A DNA stretch of 64,000 nucleotides from CAYPPG01 sp964412555 (GTDB lineage: Bacteria > Hinthialibacterota > Hinthialibacteria > Hinthialibacterales > Hinthialibacteraceae): NCBI GenBank assembly GCA_964412555.1, contig CAYPPG010000005.1, positions 62,001-126,000 of the forward strand, given 5' to 3'. The first letter of the stretch is position 1, and each line of letters begins with the position of its first letter. The notes under the pieces are model-generated. The model worked only from the letters and a program-made list of their open reading frames with translations, had not been told where the DNA came from and did not search any database. This document shows positions 9,254 to 18,094 of this stretch, in pieces. A program made the translations under genes and the position numbers.

Positions 9254-11035
9254 ATGACCAAAGTTCAAAAGATGTCTTCTTCTCTTCGAATCGGAGCCGC
9301 CCAGATCAATACCACGGTCGGGGATCTCGAAGGAAATACGCTCAAAATTTGCGAATGGATTGAACATGCGAAGAACAAAAATGTGCAGATTTTGGCGTTT
9401 CCGGAATTGGCAATTTGCGGATATCCCCCAAAAGATTTGTTGCTCAAAACTCAATTTATATCCGATCAAAGAGAATATTTGGAAGCGATCGTTCCCAAAA
9501 CCCGGGGGATGCTCGTCGTGGTCGGTTTGGTCATTCGTGAAGGGGATAGTTACAATGCGGCTGCGGTGATGCATGATGGGCATTTGCTGGGTATTGCGCG
9601 GAAAGTAGGGCTTCCGAACTATCGAGTGTTCGATGAAAAACGCTATTTCGCTCGCGGTGAATTTCTTTCCGCTTTCTATACGGATATTGCCAATGTCGGA
9701 GTTTTGATTTGTGAAGATTTGTGGCATCCGGAAACCGTTGCCAATATGGCTTCGACCGGTGTCGATCTGATTGTCGGGATTTCCGCCTCCCCCTTCAGTG
9801 TTCACCGATGCAGGGAACGGGAAATTTTGTTGCGCTCCCGTTGCCAGGATCATATGGTGGGAATGGTCTTTTGTAATCAAATCGGTGGCCAGGATGAATT
9901 GATCTTCGAAGGGCGTAGTATGGTTCTCACTCCTCAAGGCCGTATCGTTGCCGAAGGAACTCCATTTGAAGAGGATTTGGTCATCGGCGACATCTTTTTC
10001 GAAGAAATTCATCGGGGACGACTGGCGGTTCCGATCCAACGGGACATCGCAGGTTCTGACATTCCCGGGCGGGAAGCCGTTCAAATTATCGAATCCAAAG
10101 GAACAACCATCGTTCCGGAGACTTCCGATTTCCACTTGGATATTCAACACAATCCGTTTTTACCCAAACCGATTGAAAGCCGCTATGATCCGATCGAGGA
10201 CGCTTATGAAGCGCTGGTGTTGGGAGTCCGCGATTATATTCACAAGAACGGTTTCAGCAATGTCGCCATCGGATTGAGTGGTGGAATCGATTCCGCATTG
10301 ACGGCAACCATTGCGACAGATGCGCTTGGACAAAACCATGTCTTTGGTGTTTCCATGCCAAGCCAATACTCCAGTGAACATAGTAAAAGCGATGCCGCTC
10401 AGCTGGTAGAAAATTTAGGGATTCGGTACAAGCAATTTGCGATCGAAGATATATTTCAATCCTATCTCCAGTTGTTTCAAGAAGAATTTTCCGGAATGAA
10501 ACCGGATATTACGGAAGAAAACATCCAAGCGCGAATCCGGGGTAATATTCTGATGGCATTATCCAATAAATTCGGATATATGGTTTTGGCGACGGGCAAC
10601 AAGTCGGAATTGGCGGTTGGATATGCGACTCTGTACGGAGACATGTGCGGGGGGTTGGCGGTTCTTGGCGATGTTCCCAAAACATGGATCTATGAAATGG
10701 CTCGGTACCGCAACCGGAAAGCCGGCCGGGAACTGATTCCACAACACACGATTCTCAAACCTCCCTCGGCAGAATTACGGGAAGATCAATACGATACGGA
10801 CAGTTTACCTCCCTATGATATGTTGGATGGAATTTTACACGCCTATATCGAACAGGACTGCAGCGTCGATGAGATTGTAGAATTAGGATACGATCTCAAT
10901 ATGGTGCAACGGATTGTAAATCTTGTGGATCGCGCAGAATACAAACGGCAGCAAGCCGCCATCGTGTTGAGGATTACGGCAAAGGCGTTCGGCAGTGACC
11001 GCCGCTTGCCGGTTACGAATAAATATCATGCATGA
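9254..11035 (+). CDS. nadE: Glutamine-dependent NAD+ synthetase
   Basis: This enzyme converts deamido-NAD to NAD using ATP and ammonia released from glutamine by its own amidase domain. It has 593 residues. The N-terminal nitrilase-type glutaminase (about 11-270) shows the Glu-Lys-Cys triad: E51 in FPELAICGYPP, K117 in ARKVGLPNY and C153 in LICEDLW. The synthetase domain has the PP-loop SGGIDS (342-347) and ATGNKSELAVGY. The start is ATG 9254, with an in-frame ATG at 9272 immediately before the conserved LRIGAAQ; neither has a strong ribosome-binding site. It is followed 29 bp later by a membrane HEAT-repeat protein. Confidence 0.96.
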   Translation: MTKVQKMSSSLRIGAAQINTTVGDLEGNTLKICEWIEHAKNKNVQILAFPELAICGYPPKDLLLKTQFISDQREYLEAIVPKTRGMLVVVGLVIREGDSYNAAAVMHDGHLLGIARKVGLPNYRVFDEKRYFARGEFLSAFYTDIANVGVLICEDLWHPETVANMASTGVDLIVGISASPFSVHRCREREILLRSRCQDHMVGMVFCNQIGGQDELIFEGRSMVLTPQGRIVAEGTPFEEDLVIGDIFFEEIHRGRLAVPIQRDIAGSDIPGREAVQIIESKGTTIVPETSDFHLDIQHNPFLPKPIESRYDPIEDAYEALVLGVRDYIHKNGFSNVAIGLSGGIDSALTATIATDALGQNHVFGVSMPSQYSSEHSKSDAAQLVENLGIRYKQFAIEDIFQSYLQLFQEEFSGMKPDITEENIQARIRGNILMALSNKFGYMVLATGNKSELAVGYATLYGDMCGGLAVLGDVPKTWIYEMARYRNRKAGRELIPQHTILKPPSAELREDQYDTDSLPPYDMLDGILHAYIEQDCSVDEIVELGYDLNMVQRIVNLVDRAEYKRQQAAIVLRITAKAFGSDRRLPVTNKYHA

Positions 11036-11064
11036 ATTCGGTAAGAAAAGAGGTAGGATAAATA

Positions 11065-11613
11065 ATGAGAAAGAAAATAGTTTTTACATTGGTTCTTTTC
11101 CCCCTATTTACATTTCCGGTGTTTGCTCAAACGGCCGGGGAGGGTTTTTTCGACAAATATTTACCGATCGCGAAGTTATTCGATTCTCCCCTCTTCTTTG
11201 GAATTGTTGTCGGAAGTGGCGCGCTTTTTTTACTCTGGTCTTTCTTTTTTCTCCGTTACGTCAAACGTCTGGAAAAACAGTCGTATGAGTGGGGAGAAAA
11301 CATGAAACCGGAAGAACTTGTCGAACTCCTGGACAGCCCCATTCCTTCCGAAAAGCGGCACGCTTTCATTTATTTGCGGAATCATGGAAAAGATCAGGAA
11401 ATTTCGATTATCCTCGATAAATTGAACGATCAGCGTAAAAAAGGACAAGTAAATCCAACACTCATCCACTTGCTTGAAGACATGGGAGCCACCGAGGCGG
11501 TTCCCTTGTTACAAACGATCTCAAAAGGGAAATCTCAAATTGCATCCATTGCCGCATTGGCGTTGGAGCGGATTCCATTCACAGAAGAAGAAAAAGCCTC
11601 TGCAAAGGGGTAA
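11065..11613 (+). CDS. Membrane-anchored HEAT-repeat-like protein
   Basis: It has 182 residues. A signal peptide (MRKKIVFTLVLFPLFTFPVFAQ) is followed by a transmembrane helix at about residues 43-65 (FFGIVVGSGALFLLWSFFFL). A cytoplasmic-type helical region from about 85 has alternating pairs (PEELVELLDSPIPSEKRHAF, TEAVPLLQTISKGKSQI) resembling HEAT or armadillo repeats. It may bind a partner at the inner membrane. It follows nadE by 29 bp and may be co-transcribed, but shares no obvious function with it. Confidence 0.6.
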   Translation: MRKKIVFTLVLFPLFTFPVFAQTAGEGFFDKYLPIAKLFDSPLFFGIVVGSGALFLLWSFFFLRYVKRLEKQSYEWGENMKPEELVELLDSPIPSEKRHAFIYLRNHGKDQEISIILDKLNDQRKKGQVNPTLIHLLEDMGATEAVPLLQTISKGKSQIASIAALALERIPFTEEEKASAKG

Positions 11614-11744
11614 CAACGCTGCTTATTCATTCCGAAAGCCAAAATATTCTTTTTAACCTCAAGATTTACTTCATTTCCACCGATAACGATAAAGCAGGCA
11701 AAAGTCCGCATGGGATTGAATTGAGTAAAAAATTTCAAATAGAA

Positions 11745-11774
11745 TTGCTATTTCGAGGCATTTCTTGATATAAT
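11745..11774 (+). promoter_or_regulatory. Sigma-70-type promoter for the zinc-ribbon gene
   Basis: TTGCTA (11745-11750), 18 bp, TATAAT (11769-11774). The longest in-frame reading of the downstream gene would begin at 11773 inside this -10 box, which supports the internal start at 11866. Confidence 0.65.
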
Positions 11775-11865
11775 GTATATAACTATATCAGGAAATACTC
11801 GTTCATGTTTTTTTCGTATGGTTGAGGGTATTGAACGACTGGTATTTCAAAAAGAGGTACGTGCA

Positions 11866-12150
11866 ATGCCCGAATGTAACAATTTGAGAACATGTAAAAT
11901 TTGTGGTCGCCCTTCAGCGACGGTCATTTGTATGCATTGTTTCTTCAATTACGATTATCGCACTTATGTCATGGAAGACAGCGAACCGGAGCCGTTCCCA
12001 AGTTTCAATTTTCAAGCGGATTTCTCCGACGATGATTTCTCGATTTTGGATACGGAATTCGAAGAACTGGACGATGATTTTGATTTTGAGCCGGATTCGG
12101 ATTCAAAAGCTCCTTTTTCATGGTTGTCGCGGCTTCCCGGATTTTCATGA
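11866..12150 (+). CDS. Small zinc-ribbon protein with acidic tail
   Basis: It has 94 residues from ATG 11866, with AGAGG about 9 bases upstream and a promoter ending at 11774. The N-terminus has CKICGRP...VICMHC, two CxxC pairs about 14 residues apart that should bind zinc. The remainder is very acidic (DDDFSILDTEFEELDDDFDFEPDSDS) and probably disordered. No enzymatic domain is visible; it may bind a protein or nucleic-acid partner. It is closed by a strong terminator at 12177-12204. Confidence 0.6.
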   Translation: MPECNNLRTCKICGRPSATVICMHCFFNYDYRTYVMEDSEPEPFPSFNFQADFSDDDFSILDTEFEELDDDFDFEPDSDSKAPFSWLSRLPGFS

Positions 12151-12176
12151 GTGATCGTCGAACAAGTGAAATAAAC

Positions 12177-12204
12177 AAAAGGGCACATACACTTGTGCCC
12201 TTTT
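12177..12204. terminator. Bidirectional rho-independent terminator
   Basis: An 11-bp perfect inverted repeat AAAAGGGCACA / TGTGCCCTTTT with a 6-base loop lies between the convergent zinc-ribbon gene and pgi. The A and T flanks let it work in both directions. Confidence 0.85.
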
Positions 12205-12259
12205 ATGTCTTGGATTATTTTTCTAACTGTTTGAGGAGGGTTTAAAATGATCTTCTTGT

Positions 12260-13681
12260 TTACTGCTCTATATTTTCTCGCATGCGATTTTTATATCCTT
12301 CCACTCCACCCTGCGTATATGTCTCTTCATCCGTAACTTTCCGCTTTCCTGTGATGGGATTGATATGCAGCGATTGCAGCCGTCCTTTCACCGCAACCGC
12401 ATCCATCAATATTCTCATCAACGCGAATACGGAAGCTGAATCGCGTGTAGGAAATTGCAGCGTTGCCGTCGGAACGGCGCGGCTGATGAAATCCTGGGCA
12501 GTTCCTTTCATGGATGCCTGTTGGGCTTTTTCAAGAGTGATTCCCTGAAAGATTTTCAAACTCCCTTCCAGTGGGGCATCGGCCGGAACCGCTAGAACAT
12601 CACCGAAATCTTCAGGAATGATAAACAAAATCGCTTTATCCCGCGCACCGTTCACGATTCCATTGAGTAAGGAATGATTCCCGGTCGGGCCGGTTGTAGC
12701 CAATATATTCAACCCGCTTCCTCTTTCTTGCACCGATTCCTCATACAGTTGAATAAACCAGTCTCCCAACTTTTTGTTATCGAAATAGGGATAGAAAACG
12801 AGTGAATTTTTTCCGTTAAACGCCTCTGCGATATGCAGGTATTTCGCGATTTGATAGGCCAAGTTTGTCTCCGGGGGATTGTTCAAAAAAGCCCCATGCG
12901 CTTGTGCATAGCCATCGAATGCTTCCTCCAGCCGTGCTTTTGGATTTTCATTTGCCGTTACGGCCAACAACAATGAACCGACCGGTGAGGCATAGGAAAA
13001 ACGCCCCCCAACCCCATCCGGAACCGGAAGCATCGCCATGAATTGTCCATCGCCTTTTTCCTGCATCTGATATAGAAGACTTTTCGAATTAAGGCCGGTC
13101 GTGGCCACGGTTTGGCTCATCCAGTCGCTGCCGATCGTATCGGCGAGAATCATCCCCGCCAACGCTGTTTCCGCTGTGGTTCCGCTTTTGCTGACGATAT
13201 TGATCACTGTATGATCGATCAAATCACGTGATTTGAGCAAATTCAACAATGCCCGAAGACGAAACGGATCAAAGGTGTCGCCTGTAAAATAGATTTCCGG
13301 AATGCCTTTGATCTCGCCAGCCATCACCATTTCATTGTGATAGGGATGATTCAGCAAATCATGAATCGTTCGAGTCCCCAAATCCGATCCACCGATCCCG
13401 ATAGTGACAAATACTTTTGCTTCTTCCCGGATTTGTGTGGCGATTTCCGCAATCCGCTCGAAGGAAACATAATCCGCATGATCGGACGGCACTTTGTGAC
13501 ACCAAGTCCAAGCGCGAAGCCGCTTTACGAGACTCGCATAGCCTTCCTGATCTTCATTGTAAAAATCTTGATGAATGGTCGCCATCTCGGCATCCAGTTT
13601 GGCAATCCAATCGGCTGGAGTCGATTGGGTGAATAGGGCGGCACCGGCTAGGTCTAAACGGAAATTTTCGGTCAATTGCAT
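12260..13681 (-). CDS. pgi: Glucose-6-phosphate isomerase
   Basis: This enzyme interconverts glucose-6-phosphate and fructose-6-phosphate. From the ATG at 13681 it has 473 residues; the frame stays open to 13777, but the extra N-terminus is not family-like and AGGG lies 6 bases before the chosen ATG. Visible motifs are the sugar-phosphate-binding GIGGSDLG, SKSGTT and VGGRFSYASPVG, followed by QERGSG and NGARDKAILF. The two SIS domains occupy most of the chain. It faces the zinc-ribbon gene across a shared terminator and is divergent from the DUF4258 gene. No other glycolytic gene is in the window. Confidence 0.95.
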   Translation of the reverse strand: MQLTENFRLDLAGAALFTQSTPADWIAKLDAEMATIHQDFYNEDQEGYASLVKRLRAWTWCHKVPSDHADYVSFERIAEIATQIREEAKVFVTIGIGGSDLGTRTIHDLLNHPYHNEMVMAGEIKGIPEIYFTGDTFDPFRLRALLNLLKSRDLIDHTVINIVSKSGTTAETALAGMILADTIGSDWMSQTVATTGLNSKSLLYQMQEKGDGQFMAMLPVPDGVGGRFSYASPVGSLLLAVTANENPKARLEEAFDGYAQAHGAFLNNPPETNLAYQIAKYLHIAEAFNGKNSLVFYPYFDNKKLGDWFIQLYEESVQERGSGLNILATTGPTGNHSLLNGIVNGARDKAILFIIPEDFGDVLAVPADAPLEGSLKIFQGITLEKAQQASMKGTAQDFISRAVPTATLQFPTRDSASVFALMRILMDAVAVKGRLQSLHINPITGKRKVTDEETYTQGGVEGYKNRMRENIEQ

Positions 13682-13934
13682 GGTATCCCTCATTGCCTTT
13701 ACATTTTTTTGATAGTCAAACTTCGAGTAATTGAAAATCCTATTTGGTAGAATTCTCGACGGGATATTTTGAGTCAATATGCTAAATATTCAATGACGAC
13801 ACAACAAAAGGAGGTATCGTCAAATCATACATGATTCAATGGGATTGATTTTGTGTTTGCTTTTCAAGCGAGTAAGCTATATAGTTGCCGGTAGAAGAAA
13901 GTGGATTTCCGTTGATCAATAAGGAAACGAAATC

Positions 13935-14162
13935 GTGATGATCAAGTTTTCACGCCATGCGAGACGAAGAATCAAACTTTATGATATACAGGAATCAATA
14001 ATTGAGAAAATAATAGCGAATTCAGATTTGAGTGAAGGAGAGCATGAAATAATCAAAACGATTGCCGGTTTTAAATACCCCATAAAAATCGTTGCTTCAG
14101 TGGAAAACGATATTGTAACGGTGATTACGACCTACCCTTTTAAGAAAGGACGAAGTCAATGA
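13935..14162 (+). CDS. DUF4258 protein, toxin-like partner of DUF2283
   Basis: It has 75 residues, with FSRHARRRIKLYDI at residues 5-18 as the DUF4258 signature and a basic, RelE-like small size. It starts at GTG 13935 (8 bases after AAGGAA) or the adjacent ATG 13938. Its stop overlaps the ATG of the next gene by 4 bp. DUF4258-DUF2283 pairs are common in bacteria and are often listed as putative toxin-antitoxin modules; the toxic activity is not shown here. Confidence 0.8.
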   Translation: MMIKFSRHARRRIKLYDIQESIIEKIIANSDLSEGEHEIIKTIAGFKYPIKIVASVENDIVTVITTYPFKKGRSQ

Positions 14163-14419
14163 AAGTACATTATGATGAAGAAATAGATGCCTTATACCTC
14201 AAGTTTGGAGAAGAGAAACCCGTGGGGGTTATTGAAATTGCAGAAGGTGTAAACCTCGATACTACCATGGATGGTAAACTTTCCGGTATAGAAATACTAA
14301 AAGCGTCAAAAAAAATGGATATGGATACAATCTTGTCCTACACGCTTGAATTCAATCAAAGCTTATTGAGATTGCCAAAATCTAAGACGGCCTACGAGCG
14401 TCATAGAATGAATGAGTAA
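14159..14419 (+). CDS. DUF2283 protein, probable antitoxin partner
   Basis: It has 86 residues beginning MKVHYDEEIDALYLKF, the DUF2283 signature, followed by GVIEIAEGVNLDTTMDGKLSGIEIL. It is coupled to the upstream DUF4258 gene by a 4-bp ATGA overlap. In this family the gene usually forms a two-gene cassette with DUF4258. The order toxin-like gene first, antitoxin-like gene second matches other DUF4258/DUF2283 loci. Confidence 0.8.
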   Translation: MKVHYDEEIDALYLKFGEEKPVGVIEIAEGVNLDTTMDGKLSGIEILKASKKMDMDTILSYTLEFNQSLLRLPKSKTAYERHRMNE

Positions 14420-14525
14420 TTTCCCACATCAGCGAAATTCGATACTTCCCTTAATTCTAAAAGTAATTATCATGAAAGTCTATAAGGTCGAGATTCCATT
14501 TCTGGAAAATCAATAAACGGTGATC

Positions 14526-15626
14526 ATGAAACACTCTATCTGTATTATCCCTTTAATCCTCTTTTCATTCGTTCCGGCTGCGTGGGCCTGCGATGTTCCT
14601 GTTTTTCGTTATGCACTTGAACGCTGGCCGGCAGATTATTTTGAGGTGTACCTGCTGCATCGCGGTGAATTGACAGCGGAAGAACAGGAACATACCAAAT
14701 GGCTGGAAGAACATTCTTCCGATGAAGTGTATTACTCCAATTACAATCTACACATCATCAATTTGGGGGAAAAACCGGATCATCCCGCCTCGGCACTGCT
14801 TGAAAAAGAGAAAGAGGATACCCTACCGAAAATTTTTGTTCGATATCCGATTTACACCCGGATTCCGGAAAATGTCTGGACCGGCCCATTGACGGAACAA
14901 TCCGTTCGCGCGATTCCCGATTCCCCCGTCCGTCATGAAATCGCCAAACGGATTCTGCAAGGAGATTCCGCAGTTTGGGTTTTGCTGGAAAGCGGCAATC
15001 CGGAAAAAGATGAGGCGGCGGCCAAGCTGCTTGAAGAACAATTGGCCAACATGGAGGAACAGTTGATATTACCGGAACCAGTGCTCGCCTTGAGTGACCA
15101 ATTTGACGATGAAGAATTCGATTCGGCTTTGAAAATTCAATTTTCGATGCTGCGCCTCTCGAAATCGAATCCCGATGAGGAATTGCTTGTCAACACGCTC
15201 ATGCGTTCAGAACCGGATTTATACGAATACGAATCGGAACCGATGGTGTTCCCGATATATGGACGTGCACGCATTCTCTTCGCATTGGTCGGACCGGGAA
15301 TCAATGAAATGAACATCCTGGACGCCTGTGCCTTCATCACCGGCCCTTGTTCCTGCGAAGTTAAAGGTTTGAATCCCGGAACGGATATGCTGGTTGCAGT
15401 GGACTGGGATGCAGCGATCATGAATCGCGTGGTCGATAAAGTCGATGAAGCATTCCTGCTGGGCACGAATCAACTCATCCGCACCGAACCGGTAATCGAT
15501 ACCAACCCCGAATCACTGTCGAGTGGGGTGGTTCGCAACATTGTTGTTGCGGCAATCCTTCTCATCCTGCTGAATGGGATCATCGCATTCGTGATTTACA
15601 CCAAAAAATCCTCTAAGTTTACCTGA
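14526..15626 (+). CDS. Exported protein with C-terminal membrane anchor
   Basis: It has 366 residues from ATG 14526. A signal peptide (SICIIPLILFSFVPAAWA) is directly followed by CDVPVFRYALERW, which starts with Cys and could be lipidated. The C-terminus has one transmembrane helix (NIVVAAILLILLNGIIAFVIYT) and a short basic tail (KKSSKF). The central region is acidic with no recognised catalytic motif. The CDVPVFRYALERW string recurs in proteins of PVC-type bacteria that lie beside transport genes, but none is adjacent here. The function is unknown. A GTG two codons upstream is an alternative start. Confidence 0.6.
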   Translation: MKHSICIIPLILFSFVPAAWACDVPVFRYALERWPADYFEVYLLHRGELTAEEQEHTKWLEEHSSDEVYYSNYNLHIINLGEKPDHPASALLEKEKEDTLPKIFVRYPIYTRIPENVWTGPLTEQSVRAIPDSPVRHEIAKRILQGDSAVWVLLESGNPEKDEAAAKLLEEQLANMEEQLILPEPVLALSDQFDDEEFDSALKIQFSMLRLSKSNPDEELLVNTLMRSEPDLYEYESEPMVFPIYGRARILFALVGPGINEMNILDACAFITGPCSCEVKGLNPGTDMLVAVDWDAAIMNRVVDKVDEAFLLGTNQLIRTEPVIDTNPESLSSGVVRNIVVAAILLILLNGIIAFVIYTKKSSKFT

Positions 15627-15766
15627 GTACAATAACCGGTGTGACACAAGGAGTGCTCAGAAACAAAACGATGTAATAAATCCTATCCGTTTTTTCCTCA
15701 CCTCGACTTTCTCTTTGAATTCCGTTACCGTTTATTCAATCCAATCCATGAAAAAAAGGTCAAATC

Positions 15767-16837
15767 ATGAAATTCTTCCGCTTTGTCATTCTTTTTGTTT
15801 TTTCTATGCAAACTTTCCTTTCCTTCGCTGAATCTCCTTTTGAATTCAAACCGATCCGAATATGCATGTGGGGAACCTCTTCGTTTCATGGCGGGAAAAG
15901 TGCAGCGTATAGAAACACCTTTTGCGGACAACTACAAAACCGTGTACTTCCTCACATCGTGATGAATTTGAGCGTGGGAGGAGCTACCCTCCCGTTCTTC
16001 GAAGAAGAAAAAACGGTCGAAGCCATCCTGGCGATACAACCGGATGTGGTCTACATCATGCAGGGCAGCAACGATGTGGTCGGCGGACGGGAACTGGATG
16101 CCATCCTATCGGATATCCGCGAAGTGGAAAAACGCTTTTCCGATGCGGGAATCCGAACCGTCTTTTCCACATGGCAGCCCCGCAAAGGCGAAAAAGTCAC
16201 TCCGGAAAAATTGCTGAACCTTATGCTGCTCAATCAATGGTTACGAAATACCTTCGCGGATCGCGCCCGTCTCCTCGATGTTCCCCCGACCCTCGCGTTT
16301 GCGAACAATCCAGCCGTGATCGATCCCCTGTACGACCGCGACGGAACCCATTTCAACGATGCGGGAAACCGTGCCTGGGCGCGGAATATCGACTTGTCCG
16401 TTTTGTATACCTTTCCGCCTGTTGGAGATTCGTTCGACGGTTTTACCGGCCATGTGCTCGAAGAAAAAAACACCCAAAGAGAAGGCCAATGGCAAAAAAC
16501 AGAAGGATGGGGATACCACGGGGACTCCGCACTTCTTTCCGATCAAGCCGGAGCGTCCGCCACATATTCCTATACCGGCCGTAATTTCTGTGTCTGGTCG
16601 AAACGCCGCAACGATTTTGGAATCATGGAAATCATACTGGATGGAAAACGCATCGCGAAAGTCGATACATACGGCATCCATTGGCCGAAGGACGACGGAT
16701 ATCGTGCCACCCCGATATACTGCTCCGCGTACGTTGAACACGGAAACCATACGGTAACCCTCAAAGTCTCGGGAGAAAAAAATCCGATTGCGAAAGGCGC
16801 CTTCATCTCTGTCGATGCGCTGGAATTCCAACAATAA
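15767..16837 (+). CDS. Secreted SGNH/GDSL-type hydrolase
   Basis: It has 356 residues with a signal peptide ending near residue 21. The SGNH fold is indicated by WGTSSF (nucleophile probably S38, a GTS variant of the usual GDS), a conserved Gly in NLSVGGAT (69-73), GSND (100-103) and the Asp-His pair in DRDGTHFND (D192, H195). Residues about 225-356 form a strand-rich C-terminal domain (WGYHGDSALL..., IMEIILDGKRIAKVDTYG) like an ancillary or carbohydrate-binding domain. The enzyme is probably an esterase or deacetylase on polysaccharides; the substrate is unknown. It is followed 15 bp later by a DUF2784 gene. Confidence 0.8.
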   Translation: MKFFRFVILFVFSMQTFLSFAESPFEFKPIRICMWGTSSFHGGKSAAYRNTFCGQLQNRVLPHIVMNLSVGGATLPFFEEEKTVEAILAIQPDVVYIMQGSNDVVGGRELDAILSDIREVEKRFSDAGIRTVFSTWQPRKGEKVTPEKLLNLMLLNQWLRNTFADRARLLDVPPTLAFANNPAVIDPLYDRDGTHFNDAGNRAWARNIDLSVLYTFPPVGDSFDGFTGHVLEEKNTQREGQWQKTEGWGYHGDSALLSDQAGASATYSYTGRNFCVWSKRRNDFGIMEIILDGKRIAKVDTYGIHWPKDDGYRATPIYCSAYVEHGNHTVTLKVSGEKNPIAKGAFISVDALEFQQ

Positions 16838-16852
16838 CGATATTCTACCAAA

Positions 16853-17287
16853 ATGGCGGATCTCATCCTTTATATCCACTGTCTCTATGTTCTTTGTGTA
16901 ATCCTTCCGGTTCCCCTCATTATCATTGGGGGAATCCGAGGCTGGAAATTCGTCCGCAATGTTTGGTTTCGAATGATCCATCTGCTGCTCATCGTCATCG
17001 TTGTGATGGAATCCGTGTTCGGCATTCCCTGCCCCCTGACGGTGTGGGAATATCAAGCGCGCTACGAAAACGGCACGAGCGGATATGATCGGTCGTTTCT
17101 CAGCGAATGGGTGGCGGACAGGCTGTTTTACGAATTCGACCCCTGGATTTTTACGGTTCTCTATATTTCCTATTTTCAGTATTCCCCTCATCATAATAAT
17201 ATTTGGCCATTGTTAAACGATTTCTTATTTTTTTTGCCTTCTCAAGGACTGCTTCGCTTGCCCTTGCCACCCGCTCATGATTCATAA
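16853..17287 (+). CDS. DUF2784 membrane protein with repeat-derived C-terminus
   Basis: It has 144 residues. The family core is clear: N-terminal helices (LYVLCVILPVPLIIIGG, MIHLLLIVIVVMESVFG) and the signature CPLTVWEYQARY...G, ending DPWIFTVLYISYF. In this family one more hydrophobic stretch should follow. Here the chain instead runs into QYSPHHNNIWPLLND and PSQGLLRLPLPPAHDS, and the last part is encoded by repeat family C (17241-17272). The 3' end therefore looks replaced, and the protein may be a non-functional or altered version. Confidence 0.7.
   Translation: MADLILYIHCLYVLCVILPVPLIIIGGIRGWKFVRNVWFRMIHLLLIVIVVMESVFGIPCPLTVWEYQARYENGTSGYDRSFLSEWVADRLFYEFDPWIFTVLYISYFQYSPHHNNIWPLLNDFLFFLPSQGLLRLPLPPAHDS
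17241..17272. repeat. Short repeat, family C, copy 1
   Basis: This 32-bp sequence matches 18055-18086 in the same orientation with three mismatches. Each copy has a CAAGG..GCCCTTG inverted core, which is perfect in the second copy. This one lies inside the 3' end of the DUF2784 reading frame; the pair brackets the PIN-domain toxin-antitoxin module. Confidence 0.65.
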
Positions 17288-17401
17288 AGGCCTTTCGGTG
17301 ATCTTGCGATAGGAAAAAGGCTTGCAATGATTTCATGATTGTTTTTTACGCATTATTGGAGTACCATTTTATCTGGTTATCAAAATGTGAAAGGAACGAT
17401 C

Positions 17402-17632
17402 ATGATCCAAGTTCTTCATGCTTTTTTTGACGGTGAAGTGTTTCATCCCGAAGAAAAAACGGAATTGGCGCCGAATACACGGGTGAAAGTCACGATCGAA
17501 AAAGAAGAGGAAAATCACTCCTCTCCTGCATCGTTTTTACAGACGGCGCGCACCTTACATCTTACCGGACCTTCGGATTGGTCGGAAAATCTCGAAGACT
17601 ATTTATACAACGGCAAGTCCGATCATGCCTAA
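17402..17632 (+). CDS. AF2212-like (DUF104) antitoxin
   Basis: It has 76 residues from ATG 17402, which has AAAGGA 7 bases upstream; a longer frame from 17339 lacks this. VLHAFFDGEVFHPEEKTELAPNTRVKVTIE is the DUF104/AF2212-like antitoxin signature (short beta-rich DNA-binding half). The acidic C-terminal half would wrap the toxin. It overlaps the PIN-domain gene by 8 bp, the usual antitoxin-first order, and such modules typically autoregulate. Confidence 0.8.
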   Translation: MIQVLHAFFDGEVFHPEEKTELAPNTRVKVTIEKEEENHSSPASFLQTARTLHLTGPSDWSENLEDYLYNGKSDHA

Positions 17633-18032
17633 GAAAATCTTTTTGGATTCCGCGTATGCCATAGCTCTCTCGAATCTTCGTGATCAACATCACCAGCATG
17701 CGAAACAACTCTCCTTTATTTTGGAACGAGAAGGTACTTGCTTCGTTACAACTTCAGCGATTCTATTGGAAATTGGTAACGCTTTATCAAAGAGTAAATA
17801 TCGGGAAGCGGCGAAGACTTTACTCGATTCCATGATGAATGATTCGAACATTGAAATTGTCCCCCTTACCGACGAGTTATTTCTTCGGGCATTACAATTA
17901 TATGGAGAACGGCATGATAAAGAATGGGGTTTGACAGATTGTATTTCGTTTTCAGTGATGAGGGAACGTAATCTCACGCATGCATTGACTACTGATATTC
18001 ATTTTAAACAGGCAGAATTTCACGTATTGTAA
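17625..18032 (+). CDS. PIN-domain ribonuclease toxin (VapC-type)
   Basis: It has 135 residues. The acidic active-site residues of PIN nucleases are all present: D8 (FLDSAYAIAL), E49 (SAILLEIGNAL), D105 (GLTDCISFSVM) and D124 (TTDIHFKQA). VapC-type toxins cut RNA, often tRNA, when the antitoxin is lost. It overlaps its antitoxin by 8 bp. The pair lies between two direct copies of repeat C and next to a DUF2784 gene with an altered end, consistent with insertion as a unit. Confidence 0.88.
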   Translation: MPKKIFLDSAYAIALSNLRDQHHQHAKQLSFILEREGTCFVTTSAILLEIGNALSKSKYREAAKTLLDSMMNDSNIEIVPLTDELFLRALQLYGERHDKEWGLTDCISFSVMRERNLTHALTTDIHFKQAEFHVL

Positions 18033-18054
18033 AACAACTGAATTCTATTATTCC

Positions 18055-18086
18055 CTCAAGGGCTGCTTTGCTCGCCCTTGCCACCC
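18055..18086. repeat. Short repeat, family C, copy 2
   Basis: A direct copy of 17241-17272 with a perfect 7-bp hairpin (CAAGGGC / GCCCTTG). It lies between the stop of the PIN toxin and the stop of the convergent peptidase gene, where it may also help end transcripts. Confidence 0.65.
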
Positions 18087-18094
18087 ATTGACGC

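Noticed and set aside
11773..12150. Longer start for the zinc-ribbon protein at 11773
   Set aside because: That ATG lies within the -10 box of a promoter; ATG 11866 has a ribosome-binding site and begins just before the zinc motif.
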